From JBMNGH01 sp050949725 (GTDB lineage Bacteria > Bacillota > Thermosediminibacteria > Thermosediminibacterales > Tepidanaerobacteraceae): a stretch of DNA of 64,000 nt. Below the pieces are notes generated by a model. The model did no database searches, had not been told where the DNA came from, and was given only the letters and a program-made list of their open reading frames with translations. The position numbers and the translations under genes are program-made. Below are positions 34,723-43,879 of this stretch, piece by piece (the first letter of the stretch is position 1; each line of letters starts with the position of its first letter). Location: contig JBMNGH010000005.1 in the NCBI GenBank assembly GCA_050949725.1, positions 62,001-126,000 on the forward strand, written 5' to 3'.

Positions 34723-36075
34723 TTATTTATTAGAAGAACTTATTTCATCCCACATCTTATCGGCAATTTCTCCCCATTTTTTTGAATATGGTTCAAGTTT
34801 TTCGGCAAATTCTGCCGGGGTTTCATCCACATTTTGCTGTGTAGGCATTGCTTTGCTCTCCTCGATTATATCTCTCAGCATTTTTGGGTTGTCAATTATG
34901 GGACATGGGCGCATTGGATTGCAGTTGAATGGCTGCCGCTTCTGGTACGCTTTCATCAAGGGCGATCCTAAAGCTTCTTTTAATGATACATCTTTTATGT
35001 TGCTAACGGCATAATGGACAAATGCACAAGGCTCAACATCCCCATGGGCGTTAATGTGTATATACCTTTTACCACCTGCAATACATCCGTTGGATGCAGC
35101 ACCGTCATTCCAGAAGTCCATAAGGAAGATTGGCTTGGTTTTCCTAAATTTAAGTATATTCTTGTACATATAGGCCCTTTGTTCAGGAGTAGCCATCATC
35201 TCAAGATCGACATCCCTGCCTATCGGGATATAAGTAAAATACCATCCAAACGTTACACCTTTGTCGACAAGCATATCGACAAATTCTTCACTAGCCAGTT
35301 CCTCTGTGTTGTACCTGCAGTAGGTAGTGGAAACACCAAAAATAAGACCTGCTTCCCTCATCCTATCCATTGCGTCCATTACTTTTTTAAATACGCCTTT
35401 GCCACGGCGTTTGTCTGTGGCTTCTTCAAAACCTTCGATGCTGAAAGCCAATGTAATATTTCCTACACGCTTCATTTCTTTTACAAAATTTTCATCTACC
35501 AACGTACCATTTGTGAAAAGGTGGAAACATTGTGAGCCGTGTTTTTCGGCTAGCTTTATGACATCATCCTTTCTTACGGTTGGTTCGCCACCGGACATTA
35601 TAATAAAATGTATTCCAAGCTCTTCCGCCTCAGTGCATACCCGATCGAGTGTCTCAAAGTCGAGTTCATCTTTCTGTTGGTAATCACCTGCCCAACAACC
35701 TGTGCAGCGTAAATTACACCTCTCTGTAGGATCTATTAAAATTGCCCAAGGTATAGAGTATCCAAGTTGTTTAGACAGTTCTAATTGCTTGGGAACACCA
35801 AGGATGCTTGAGTTCAGAAAGAAATTGATTGCAAACTTTTCCTTGACGTGCTGATCAGTCTCCGTTAATAACCTGTCAGTAAACTTGTACCAGTTTGACT
35901 CCTTGTCTTTCATGAAGTTTTTGATACCCTGGACAGTTGCCTTGTGGTGAGCCACCATAGGTATCTTCTCAACCCAGTCGATGATTTTTTCTAAATTGTT
36001 CGTAGGTTGCCTTACTAAAAACTTAAGTCCCTGTTCAATAACCTTTTCCCCTAGATAACTTCTCGCAAGATCCAT
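34723..36075 (-). CDS. Radical SAM/SPASM enzyme of unknown function
   Basis: This 450-residue protein has the radical SAM cluster motif CNLRCTGC in a segment near residues 118-125 (DPTERCNLRCTGCW), SGGEPTVR, and a C-terminal SPASM-like Cys set (GCIAGGKRYIHINAHGDVEPC and CNPMRPCPI). An N-terminal helical extension of about 100 residues precedes the barrel. No substrate peptide is visible nearby, and with ArsR as its only partner the substrate is open. It could act on lipids, cofactors or peptides. GAGGGGG precedes the ATG. Confidence 0.85.
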   Translation of the reverse strand: MDLARSYLGEKVIEQGLKFLVRQPTNNLEKIIDWVEKIPMVAHHKATVQGIKNFMKDKESNWYKFTDRLLTETDQHVKEKFAINFFLNSSILGVPKQLELSKQLGYSIPWAILIDPTERCNLRCTGCWAGDYQQKDELDFETLDRVCTEAEELGIHFIIMSGGEPTVRKDDVIKLAEKHGSQCFHLFTNGTLVDENFVKEMKRVGNITLAFSIEGFEEATDKRRGKGVFKKVMDAMDRMREAGLIFGVSTTYCRYNTEELASEEFVDMLVDKGVTFGWYFTYIPIGRDVDLEMMATPEQRAYMYKNILKFRKTKPIFLMDFWNDGAASNGCIAGGKRYIHINAHGDVEPCAFVHYAVSNIKDVSLKEALGSPLMKAYQKRQPFNCNPMRPCPIIDNPKMLRDIIEESKAMPTQQNVDETPAEFAEKLEPYSKKWGEIADKMWDEISSSNK

Positions 36076-36461
36076 ACAAGAACCCCCTCATTTTCTCATA
36101 TCGTTATATATTGATATGTCTATTTAATTATATATATTCCAGTATTGCTTGTCAACTTTATCGATGGTGAGGTCTTTTTTCTTAGTATGGCTACCATTTG
36201 GTGCTTTTTGACCTAATAAAATCTACTGTTTCACAAATTTTGTAGTTACAGATTATTCGTTATTAACTGATAGGCCAAGAATAATAGAAGATTATATAAT
36301 GACCCTTACTAAACTTAAACTCAAGCTTATAGAAAAAAGATAGTATTCATTTTATGTAATACGCTTTCAGCTAACTAGACAATGTCATCTTTAAGTGCCT
36401 AATAAAAATGGAAAATGCTCCGTTTTTTTAGTAAATTTATCGTAAGATGAAGATAGATTAT
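36076..36461. other. Intergenic region upstream of the radical SAM operon
   Basis: About 385 AT-rich bases with the dispersed repeat at 36169-36223. The rest has no open frame or known RNA that I can support. The promoter of the radical SAM gene should lie at the left end, but I cannot pick its boxes with confidence. Confidence 0.4.
36169..36223. repeat. Dispersed repeat, copy B
   Basis: AGGTCT-TTTT-TTAGTATGGCT-CC-TTT-TGCTTTTT-CCTAA repeats the words of 22959-23018 in the same order. Both copies lie in gene-poor stretches about 13 kb apart. They may be the ends of a decayed mobile element. Confidence 0.45.
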
Positions 36462-36911
36462 TTAGCGACTGAGTAAAATTTTCGCACCTGCTGATAAGAG
36501 TAATAATCCCAATAATTTCATCCAAGTAAATGACGATTTTTCGAGACCAAACAGGCCAAAATGATCAATGGCACAAGCAGAAAGCACCTGCCCGACAATA
36601 ATCGAGGTTGTCGCTACTGCAGCACCCAATTTGGGGATGCTCAAAACCACACCAAATGTAATTATTACACCGATTACACCACCTAAATAATAATATAGTG
36701 GCACTGCCTTAAAGTTTTCGAAATTTCCTTTTCCAAAACCCAGCAAAAACAACAGAATCATTGTTAAGGCAGCTGAAAAGTGGACATAAAATGTGGCCTC
36801 GTAAAGGCCTATCGCTTTGCTTACAGCAGAGTTCATGGATCCTTGCACAGCCATGGCAATACCAGCTGCAACAGCCACTGCAAGAAAAAAAAGATCACCA
36901 GATAATATCAA
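36462..36911 (-). CDS. YdcZ/DMT-type small membrane transporter
   Basis: This is a 149-residue membrane protein with five hydrophobic segments and the SMNSAVSKAIGLYEATFYVHF motif of the YdcZ branch of the DMT superfamily. A TTG at 36911 has GAGGTG six bases upstream, so I prefer it to the GTG nine bases earlier. It lies 75 bases downstream of pdxR on the same strand, so it may be part of vitamin B6 uptake or export, which is an inference from context only. Confidence 0.75.
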   Translation of the reverse strand: MILSGDLFFLAVAVAAGIAMAVQGSMNSAVSKAIGLYEATFYVHFSAALTMILLFLLGFGKGNFENFKAVPLYYYLGGVIGVIITFGVVLSIPKLGAAVATTSIIVGQVLSACAIDHFGLFGLEKSSFTWMKLLGLLLLSAGAKILLSR

Positions 36912-36986
36912 TAATATCACCTCATTATATGTTTCCCTCCAGACCTTCGTTAATATTCAGCAGAATACATAGTTACCCGGTGACCT

Positions 36987-38480
36987 TTATAGCAAAGGTC
37001 GGTCATTGGGACCCTGGAAGACACCGTGAGGATTATCTATAATCCTCTTAATACTTTCAGAGAGCAGCGCAATTCCATCTTCAATATCTCCGGTAGGAAT
37101 CTGTGCAATGCTTAACCTAAAATTCTCTGAAGGTCTTTGGTCTGCATAAAACAAATCTCCAGGCATTAATGAAATACCAGCTTTTACTGCTTCTCTATAA
37201 ACGTTAATCGAATAGTAGTCCCGAGGAAGCTGAATCCAGAAAAAGTGACCTCCTTTTGGGAAGCTGTTTTTTACAGATTCCGGCATATACTTTCTCAATG
37301 CCTGGTTAGTTTTTTCCCACTTTTTTCTAAAAATTTCCCGAAGTTTTTGAACATGGTCGGACCAAAAACCCTTTTCTAAGAACAACTCCATTGCCCTCTG
37401 CGAAAGGCCGGATGAGGATATATCTGATGAATACTTGGCAAGTGCAGTCTTGTTAAAGTGGCAGTGAGGAATCCATAAAAAGGCCATTCTGATACCGGGT
37501 AGAAAAGGTTTTGAAAAACTTTTAATGTAAAACACCTTCCCGGACTCGTCAAAGGACTTTAATAAAGTTGGTTTTTCATCATAGTAAAGATCACTTATGT
37601 GGTCATCTTCTATAACATAAAAATCGTATTCAATAGACAGAGCAATAAGCTCCTTCTTTTTTTCTTTACTATAAGAATAACCTGTAGGATTCTGAAAAAC
37701 AGGCATTGTATAAAATATCTTTGGGGGATTCTTCTTTATGTTTTTCTTTAAATCATGAAAGTTTACCCCGTCTTCTTCCATTTTAATTTCTACAATTTCA
37801 GCATCCCTTGATTTAAAAGCATTGAGTGCTCCAGGGTATGTTGGGGCCTCCACATATACGACATCCCGATAGTTCAAAAATGCCTTCGCTAAAATGTCTA
37901 TGCCTTGCTGTGCACCAGAAATTATCTGTAGTTCATCAAAAGGAACCGTTAATCCGTGCTCTGAATTCATAAATTTTATTATCGATTCACGAAGAGGTTG
38001 ATAGCCACTGCTTTCCTGGTATTCAAGAGCCATCCCCCCATCCCGATCAAGGATCTCGTTGATGACTTGCTTAAAATGTTTAACTGGGAAATGCGTCGGA
38101 GAGATTGACGCACTTGCAAAATCGAATTTAATAGTTGTATTACCTTTGGCATGTGCCAGACCTAGTGTTTCTTGCGGAAAACCTGTTCTCTGATCGTGAC
38201 CTCTTATTACCTCTTGTTCAGCTTCTTCACGGGAAGAGGTCACATATGTCCCACTGCCCACTCGTGATTCCACATACCCCATGGTCTCCAGTTTCTTGTA
38301 AGCATTTACAACAGTCACAGTATTTACATCAAAAAATGAAGCCATTTTTCTGATAGAGGGGAGTTTTTCTCCTGGTACTAAAGTCCCATCTTTGATAAGT
38401 CGTATTAAACCGTCGCAAATTTGAAAATAAAGCGGTTTATCCATTAAGCGGTCGATTTGTATCGATACATATTTATTCAT
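36987..38480 (-). CDS. pdxR: MocR-family regulator PdxR (GntR-HTH plus aminotransferase domain)
   Basis: The roughly 497-residue protein has an N-terminal GntR winged helix (PLYFQICDGLIRLIKDGTLVPGEKLPSIRKMASFF, residues 12-46) and a class I aminotransferase-like domain of about 350 residues that binds PLP (FYIKSFSKPFLPGIR, Lys near residue 315). MocR proteins of this type activate pdxS in response to low PLP, and here it is divergent from pdxS. ATG at 38480 has GGAGGG upstream; a longer frame reaches 38630 into the pdxS promoter and is unlikely. Confidence 0.92.
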   Translation of the reverse strand: MNKYVSIQIDRLMDKPLYFQICDGLIRLIKDGTLVPGEKLPSIRKMASFFDVNTVTVVNAYKKLETMGYVESRVGSGTYVTSSREEAEQEVIRGHDQRTGFPQETLGLAHAKGNTTIKFDFASASISPTHFPVKHFKQVINEILDRDGGMALEYQESSGYQPLRESIIKFMNSEHGLTVPFDELQIISGAQQGIDILAKAFLNYRDVVYVEAPTYPGALNAFKSRDAEIVEIKMEEDGVNFHDLKKNIKKNPPKIFYTMPVFQNPTGYSYSKEKKKELIALSIEYDFYVIEDDHISDLYYDEKPTLLKSFDESGKVFYIKSFSKPFLPGIRMAFLWIPHCHFNKTALAKYSSDISSSGLSQRAMELFLEKGFWSDHVQKLREIFRKKWEKTNQALRKYMPESVKNSFPKGGHFFWIQLPRDYYSINVYREAVKAGISLMPGDLFYADQRPSENFRLSIAQIPTGDIEDGIALLSESIKRIIDNPHGVFQGPNDRPLL

Positions 38481-38515
38481 AAGGCCCTCCATTAACAACA
38501 TATTGTAGAATTGTA

Positions 38516-38633
38516 TTGACAAACACTTGGCAAAATGGCATAATATTGTATGTATGTGAAAGCAGTCCCATACAAATTGTTTGTTAAATAAACAGCCACC
38601 GTGGTTGTTATATTGTACCGGTACATACATTAT
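38516..38633 (+). promoter_or_regulatory. pdxS promoter region and PdxR operator candidates
   Basis: Two promoter candidates face pdxS: TTGACA (38516-38521) with CATAAT (38539-38544), spacing 17; and TTGTTA (38605-38610) with CATTAT (38628-38633), also spacing 17. The second spacer holds the 12-base palindrome TGTACCGGTACA (38614-38625). Further TTGTA or TACAA half-sites occur at 38503, 38511, 38546 and 38571. This is the layout expected of a MocR operator, but binding is inferred. Confidence 0.55.
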
Positions 38634-38673
38634 ACCACATTTTCATTGTAGGAAAAATAAGGAGGAATTTTTT

Positions 38674-39528
38674 ATGTCTAACAAAATTGATGAGAGACTA
38701 AAGGGTGGAGTGATCATGGATGTTACAACACCGGAACAAGCCAAAATAGCAGAACAGGCCGGAGCTGTTGCAGTAATGGCATTGGAACGCGTGCCTGCCG
38801 ACATAAGAAAACAGGGCGGTGTAGCTCGCATGTCGGATCCTAGAATGGTAAAAGCAATAAAAAATGCTGTTTCCATTCCTGTCATGGCAAAGTGCAGGAT
38901 CGGTCATTTTGTGGAAGCACAGATTCTTGATGCTTTAGGGATTGACTACATTGATGAAAGTGAGGTTTTAACACCGGCCGATGAGGCTTACCACATTGAT
39001 AAAACCAAATTTAAGACACCATTTGTATGCGGAGCCAGAAACCTGGGAGAGGCGCTTAGGCGCATAGGAGAAGGTGCTTCGATGATCCGCACAAAAGGCG
39101 AGGCGGGCACAGGAAATGTTGTGGAGGCGGTAAAACACATTCGATCAGTTTTGGGCGAGATGCGGAAACTCGCAAGCATGCCGGAAGAGGAACTAATGAG
39201 CGTAGCCAAAGAAATAGGCGCACCTTTTGACTTGGTGAAATTTGTAGCCAAGGAAAAAAGACTTCCGGTTTTAAACTTCGCTGCAGGGGGCATCGCGACA
39301 CCCGCTGACGCAGCCCTTTTGATGCAATTGGGTTGTGATGGAGTTTTCGTGGGATCAGGAATATTCAAATCATCTAATCCTGAAAAAATGGCAAAGGCAA
39401 TCGTTGAAGCGACGACTCATTTTGGTGACCCTGATATACTTGCCAAAGTTTCAGAGAATCTGGGCGATGCAATGCAAAGTTTAGAAATAGATAAATTAGA
39501 AAACCGTTATGCTGAACGTGGTTGGTAG
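38674..39528 (+). CDS. pdxS: Pyridoxal 5'-phosphate synthase lyase subunit
   Basis: PdxS condenses ribose-5-phosphate, glyceraldehyde-3-phosphate and ammonia to PLP. The protein of about 284 residues has ALERVPADIRKQGGVARMSDP, AKCRIGHFVEAQILDALGIDYIDESEVLTPAD, IRTKGEAGTG (Lys) and the phosphate site FVGSGIFKS. ATG at 38674 has AGGAGG upstream and gives a slightly short N-terminus compared with Bacillus. The glutaminase partner PdxT is not downstream; it must be elsewhere or ammonia is used directly. Confidence 0.96.
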   Translation: MSNKIDERLKGGVIMDVTTPEQAKIAEQAGAVAVMALERVPADIRKQGGVARMSDPRMVKAIKNAVSIPVMAKCRIGHFVEAQILDALGIDYIDESEVLTPADEAYHIDKTKFKTPFVCGARNLGEALRRIGEGASMIRTKGEAGTGNVVEAVKHIRSVLGEMRKLASMPEEELMSVAKEIGAPFDLVKFVAKEKRLPVLNFAAGGIATPADAALLMQLGCDGVFVGSGIFKSSNPEKMAKAIVEATTHFGDPDILAKVSENLGDAMQSLEIDKLENRYAERGW

Positions 39529-39613
39529 TACCCCAAAGTTCAAGAACATTACTGTATTTGTTGTTATGTTTTACCATAAGCAACTTTCCCGCACGGATTT
39601 GAATTCCCAACTA

Positions 39614-39658
39614 AACAGAGCCTCATTTGTAGCTAAAGACAAAACGAGGCTCTGTTTT
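39614..39658. terminator. Terminator between convergent pdxS and ftsH
   Basis: AACAGAGCCTC and GAGGCTCTGTT form an 11-bp stem with an inner TTTGT/ACAAA pairing; on the plus strand it ends in TTTT. It serves pdxS and may also stop ftsH transcripts. Confidence 0.75.
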
Positions 39659-39747
39659 AATTGCTATAAAACCAGATAATGTAATGTCACAAGAGAAAAT
39701 ATTTAATAAAAGCATTTGGGCATTGCTAAGAATTTTTTTCAATTCTC

Positions 39748-41553
39748 TTATGCACCGGCAAATACCTCCAAAAATTCCTCTTCATCTAGTTTCTCTTTTT
39801 CAAGTAACGCTTGGGCAACTTTATGAAGCTTGTTTATATTTTCGGTGAGAAGTGCCTTCGCTTTGTTGTAGCACTTATCGATAATGCCCTTTATTTCTTT
39901 ATCAATAGAAGCCGCAACTTCTTCGCTGTAATTTCGACCTCTTGTAAGATCCCTGCCCAAAAAAACTTCTTCTTGTTTATGCCCAAGGGTCATGGGACCA
40001 AGGTTTTCACTCATCCCGAACTCCATGACCATACGGCGGACTATTTCCGTAGCCCTTTCAAGGTCATTTTGGGCACCTGTGCTGACCTCATTCAGGACAA
40101 GCTCTTCCGACACCCTGCCGCCTAAAAGATGTGCGACTTGCTCCAGCAACTCGGTTTTGCCCATAAAAAACCTATCTTCTTTAGGAAGTATCATGGTATA
40201 CCCGCCCGCCCTGCCCCGCGGCACTATGGAGATCTCATGCACGGGATCCACAGTCGGTAAAAGTTGTGCAACAACGGCATGCCCGGCTTCATGGTATGCA
40301 ACAAGCCGCCTTTCTCGATCTGTCATTATCCTGCTTTTTTTCTCAGGTCCTGCTATAACCCTTGTTATTGCCTCCTCAAGTTCAGCCATCTCGACTTTCT
40401 TTTTGTTTCTGCGGGCAGAAAGCAATGCAGCTTCATTTATCAGATTTTCAAGGTCCGCACCGGTAAAACCTGGCGTCCTGCGTGCTAGCACGGAAAGCCT
40501 GACCTCTTCATGTAAGGGCTTATTCCTAGCATGTACTTTTAAAATTTCCTCTCTGCCTTTTACATCCGGTCGGTCCACTACAACCTCTCTGTCAAACCTT
40601 CCGGGTCTTAAAAGAGCAGGGTCTAGGATGTCTGGCCTATTCGTTGCAGCAAGAATAATAATACCCTCATTAACTCCAAACCCATCCATTTCAACTAACA
40701 ATTGGTTAAGTGTCTGTTCTCTTTCATCATGGCCGCCTCCAAGTCCTGCACCCCTTTGACGCCCTACGGCATCTATCTCATCGATAAAAACTATACAAGG
40801 TGAGTTCTTTTTTGCCTGTTCGAATAAATCTCTGACACGCGCTGCTCCAACACCCACGAACATTTCTACAAAATCAGACCCGCTTATGCTGAAAAATGGT
40901 ACACCAGCCTCTCCTGCTACAGCTCTGGCGAGAAGGGTTTTGCCAGTACCCGGTGGGCCTATCAGCAAAACACCTTTAGGTATTCTTGCTCCGAGTTCTA
41001 TAAATTTTTTAGGTTGCTTTAAAAATTCTACTACTTCTTCAAGTTCTTCTTTAGCTTCGTCCACACCTGCTACATCCTTAAATGTCACTCGCTTTTTATC
41101 TTCTGTGTGTAGCCTTGCCCGACTTCTGCCAAAAGACATAACTCGGTTTCCGCCTCCCTGGCTTTGCTGAATAAAGAAATACCATGCAGCTACGAATAAA
41201 AGAACAAGGAATAGAGAAGGAAGGAGCGACATCCACCAAGGAGTTGCCGGTTTTTCTTCTATATCAAGCGTCAACTCTCCTTTATCTACTCGCGGTTGAA
41301 TTCTCTCAATAAAGGAAGGACCGACGATATTATTAACATAACTCGTAAAAGCCCTGCCATCCTTAAGTGTACCTGTTATATTGTTTTCTACCATTTTTAT
41401 TTCCTTAACCTGGTTTTTTTCTATTAGCTGAATCAGTTCAGAGTAACTAATACGCACCTGAGTTACTTCCTGGTTGGAATACCACTGAACTAGAGATAGT
41501 ATTAGTATAAATATCAGCAAATAGAAGCTTATGCTTCTAAAAAAGTTATTCAA
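39748..41553 (-). CDS. ftsH: ATP-dependent zinc metalloprotease FtsH
   Basis: FtsH is a membrane-anchored AAA+ protease that degrades misfolded membrane and regulatory proteins. The 601-residue protein has two N-terminal membrane helices (residues 5-25 and 110-130), Walker A GPPGTGKTLLA, Walker B IVFIDEIDAVG, the second region of homology, and the zinc motif HEAGH near residue 415. Start TTG with GGGAGGAG upstream. It is downstream of hpt and tilS, the conserved spoIIE-tilS-hpt-ftsH order. Confidence 0.97.
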   Translation of the reverse strand: MNNFFRSISFYLLIFILILSLVQWYSNQEVTQVRISYSELIQLIEKNQVKEIKMVENNITGTLKDGRAFTSYVNNIVGPSFIERIQPRVDKGELTLDIEEKPATPWWMSLLPSLFLVLLFVAAWYFFIQQSQGGGNRVMSFGRSRARLHTEDKKRVTFKDVAGVDEAKEELEEVVEFLKQPKKFIELGARIPKGVLLIGPPGTGKTLLARAVAGEAGVPFFSISGSDFVEMFVGVGAARVRDLFEQAKKNSPCIVFIDEIDAVGRQRGAGLGGGHDEREQTLNQLLVEMDGFGVNEGIIILAATNRPDILDPALLRPGRFDREVVVDRPDVKGREEILKVHARNKPLHEEVRLSVLARRTPGFTGADLENLINEAALLSARRNKKKVEMAELEEAITRVIAGPEKKSRIMTDRERRLVAYHEAGHAVVAQLLPTVDPVHEISIVPRGRAGGYTMILPKEDRFFMGKTELLEQVAHLLGGRVSEELVLNEVSTGAQNDLERATEIVRRMVMEFGMSENLGPMTLGHKQEEVFLGRDLTRGRNYSEEVAASIDKEIKGIIDKCYNKAKALLTENINKLHKVAQALLEKEKLDEEEFLEVFAGA

Positions 41554-41671
41554 ATAAGTACTCCTCCCTTCTGGGTGTAAATTTCCTATGATATTCTATC
41601 ACATAATAAAATTTTTTACAATTTGCGGATATAGAAGGTGCTCAAGATACCTATTTCTTGATAAGGCCACG

Positions 41672-42214
41672 TTATTTGCTTATAACATCCGATTTTAAGA
41701 TACATACATAAGGAAGATTTCTGTATTTTTCGCCATAGTCTAGACCATAACCAACCACAAAACTATCAGGTATCTCAAAACCTAAATAATCCACTTTTAA
41801 ATCGGTTTTTCGCCTGCTGGGCTTATCAAGAAGTGCACATATCTTAATACTGGCCGGTTTTCTGGATTTAAGAATGCTGCATATATAACTTAGGGTCAAG
41901 CCTGAATCTATTATATCTTCAACAATTAGTATATTTTTACCTTCTACTGTATAATCGAGATCCTTTAAAATTCTCACTACCCCTGATGACTCGGTTGAAT
42001 TGCCATAACTGGAAACAGCCATAAAATCTACGGAAAGAGGTAGGTCGATACTCCTGATCAAGTCAGCCATAAAAATAACGGCGCCTTTTAGCACACCAAT
42101 CAATAAAATATTTTCTTTGCCTTTGTAATCTTTTGTTATCTTTTTGCCTAGTTCTTGTACTTTAATCCTAATATCATCCCTTGATAGCAATATCTTTTCT
42201 ATTTCTGGTAACAT
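41672..42214 (-). CDS. hpt: Hypoxanthine phosphoribosyltransferase
   Basis: This purine salvage enzyme makes IMP or GMP from hypoxanthine or guanine and PRPP. It has 180 residues, the PRPP loop LIVEDIIDSGLTLSYI and the flexible SSYGN segment typical of HPRT. Two bases separate it from tilS, with AGGAGGAATAAA before the ATG. In Bacillus HprT and TilS help control ftsH; the shared operon here is compatible. Confidence 0.96.
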   Translation of the reverse strand: MLPEIEKILLSRDDIRIKVQELGKKITKDYKGKENILLIGVLKGAVIFMADLIRSIDLPLSVDFMAVSSYGNSTESSGVVRILKDLDYTVEGKNILIVEDIIDSGLTLSYICSILKSRKPASIKICALLDKPSRRKTDLKVDYLGFEIPDSFVVGYGLDYGEKYRNLPYVCILKSDVISK

Positions 42215-42215
42215 T

Positions 42216-43619
42216 TTATTCCTCCTGACCCATGTTCTTCATCTTTAATAAAAGGACGTTTTTCGTCTTTTCTGTTATTTTACATCTTTCATCTATTCGC
42301 ATCCCACCCACCCAGACAATTTTTTCACTGTCTTCAACTATAGGGATCATTTTTCTTTGCCTTTTCGGAACTTTGTTATCTATGAAGAAATCTTGGAGTT
42401 TTTTATAATACATACACCCCAGAGGGACAAATTTATCTCCTGGACGACGATTTCTGACAGTCAAAGTTCCTTTTATTTTATCACAATCGAGCTGGGCTAT
42501 CAACGGATTTGATTTAACTAATTTATAAGTATCCCGGGGTATTACACATGATCTTATCTCCACGTCGGTTTCTTTAATTAATAAATGCCCCATTAGAGGA
42601 AGAACATAGACGTAATCGCACACATCTTTATTCCTTCTTTTTAAATACAATACAAAATTTTCATAGTCCTTTTGGCCTAACACTCCTTTTGGAAGGTCAA
42701 TTATATTGCCTGATTTCGCATTAAATATAAAGTCAATCAGACTTATCGTGTGCTTGTATTCGAAATCCTTTACATCACCTGTTAGATAATCAATAGCCTT
42801 CCTTATTATATGTCGCCTAACCGAAGGATGGATTTTCCTAAACTTAGTTATATTAATTGAGACTACACCCTTTGCGACTTTTACAGAATCGCTCCATGCT
42901 CGTTCAACAGCAAATTCAATATATTGGAGGTCATATCTGGCAATATCAGAGAGCCTCCTGAGTGAACCGCCCAGATTTGGACTATACTTCTCCTTTATCA
43001 GTGGAATCAGTTCAAGCCTTAATTTATTCCTGAAATAATCTGTTGTAAAGTTTGTCCTGTCAGTCCTGTATTTTATATTATTTTTATGCAAGTAGTTTTG
43101 TATTGCATCTCTAGGTACATCTATGATCGGCCTTATATATTTTCCCTGCACCGGGTTTATACCGACAAGCCCCTCAAGTCCAGCACCCCTTAGTATATTC
43201 ATTAAAACAGTCTCTTCATTGTCGTTTCTGTTATGCCCTAAGGCTACCTTTTGAGCATTGTAATTCAAAACTGCTCTTTCAAAAAAATCATATCTTATTC
43301 TCCTTGCAGCATCTTCAGGGGATAAACCCGTTTTTTCAATAAATCCGGGAACGTTTACTCTATCACTGATAAATGTGAGCCCTTTCCTTGCACAAAATGA
43401 TTGAACAAATAATGCATCACCTTGTGATTCTTCTCCTCGAAACATATGATCAAGATGGGCTACAAGCAGGTAAATCCCTAATTGTTCACGATATGTCAGA
43501 AACAGATGAAGTAGACACATGGAATCGGGTCCCCCTGAAACCGCTACAATCACCTTGTCACCTTTGTGTATCATTTTATGTTTATTAATTGTCTCATAAA
43601 ATTTTTGTTGTATATCCAC
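42216..43619 (-). CDS. tilS: tRNA(Ile)-lysidine synthase
   Basis: TilS puts lysine on C34 of the minor tRNA-Ile(CAU), which changes its reading from AUG to AUA. The 467-residue protein has the PP-loop VSGGPDSMCLLHL, the RGAGLEGL and ALGHNRNDNEETVLM blocks, and a C-terminal substrate domain with RNRRPGDKF. It starts at GTG. Order spoIIE-tilS-hpt-ftsH is conserved. Confidence 0.95.
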   Translation of the reverse strand: MDIQQKFYETINKHKMIHKGDKVIVAVSGGPDSMCLLHLFLTYREQLGIYLLVAHLDHMFRGEESQGDALFVQSFCARKGLTFISDRVNVPGFIEKTGLSPEDAARRIRYDFFERAVLNYNAQKVALGHNRNDNEETVLMNILRGAGLEGLVGINPVQGKYIRPIIDVPRDAIQNYLHKNNIKYRTDRTNFTTDYFRNKLRLELIPLIKEKYSPNLGGSLRRLSDIARYDLQYIEFAVERAWSDSVKVAKGVVSINITKFRKIHPSVRRHIIRKAIDYLTGDVKDFEYKHTISLIDFIFNAKSGNIIDLPKGVLGQKDYENFVLYLKRRNKDVCDYVYVLPLMGHLLIKETDVEIRSCVIPRDTYKLVKSNPLIAQLDCDKIKGTLTVRNRRPGDKFVPLGCMYYKKLQDFFIDNKVPKRQRKMIPIVEDSEKIVWVGGMRIDERCKITEKTKNVLLLKMKNMGQEE

Positions 43620-43804
43620 TACAACCTTACCTCTCCTATTAAACTCAAATAATTATCTTATGTGTTATTAATTAAGGATTTGGCTTCGAAGCAATATTAT
43701 CAAAAAAATAGTGCTCCCACTAGATAATAAGGGTTTTTCAGGAAAATTTCAACTGTAGTATAGCGCAAATCAGTTTTGAAAAGTTATTCTATAAATTTGA
43801 ATAA

Positions 43805-43820
43805 GCCGGCAATTGCCGGC
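43805..43820. terminator. Palindrome after spoIIE
   Basis: GCCGGCAATTGCCGGC is a 16-base perfect palindrome about 60 bases past the spoIIE stop, followed on the minus strand by TTATTC. The loop is very small, so it could equally be a protein-binding site. Confidence 0.45.
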
Positions 43821-43879
43821 ATATTATTTATACAATAGTCCGTTTTATATTTATTCACGTATATCTGAACCTTATTCCG

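Noticed and set aside
38481..38630. Extended N-terminus of PdxR and of PdxS
   Set aside because: Both longer frames run across the shared promoter region; the shorter starts have ribosome sites and match family N-termini.
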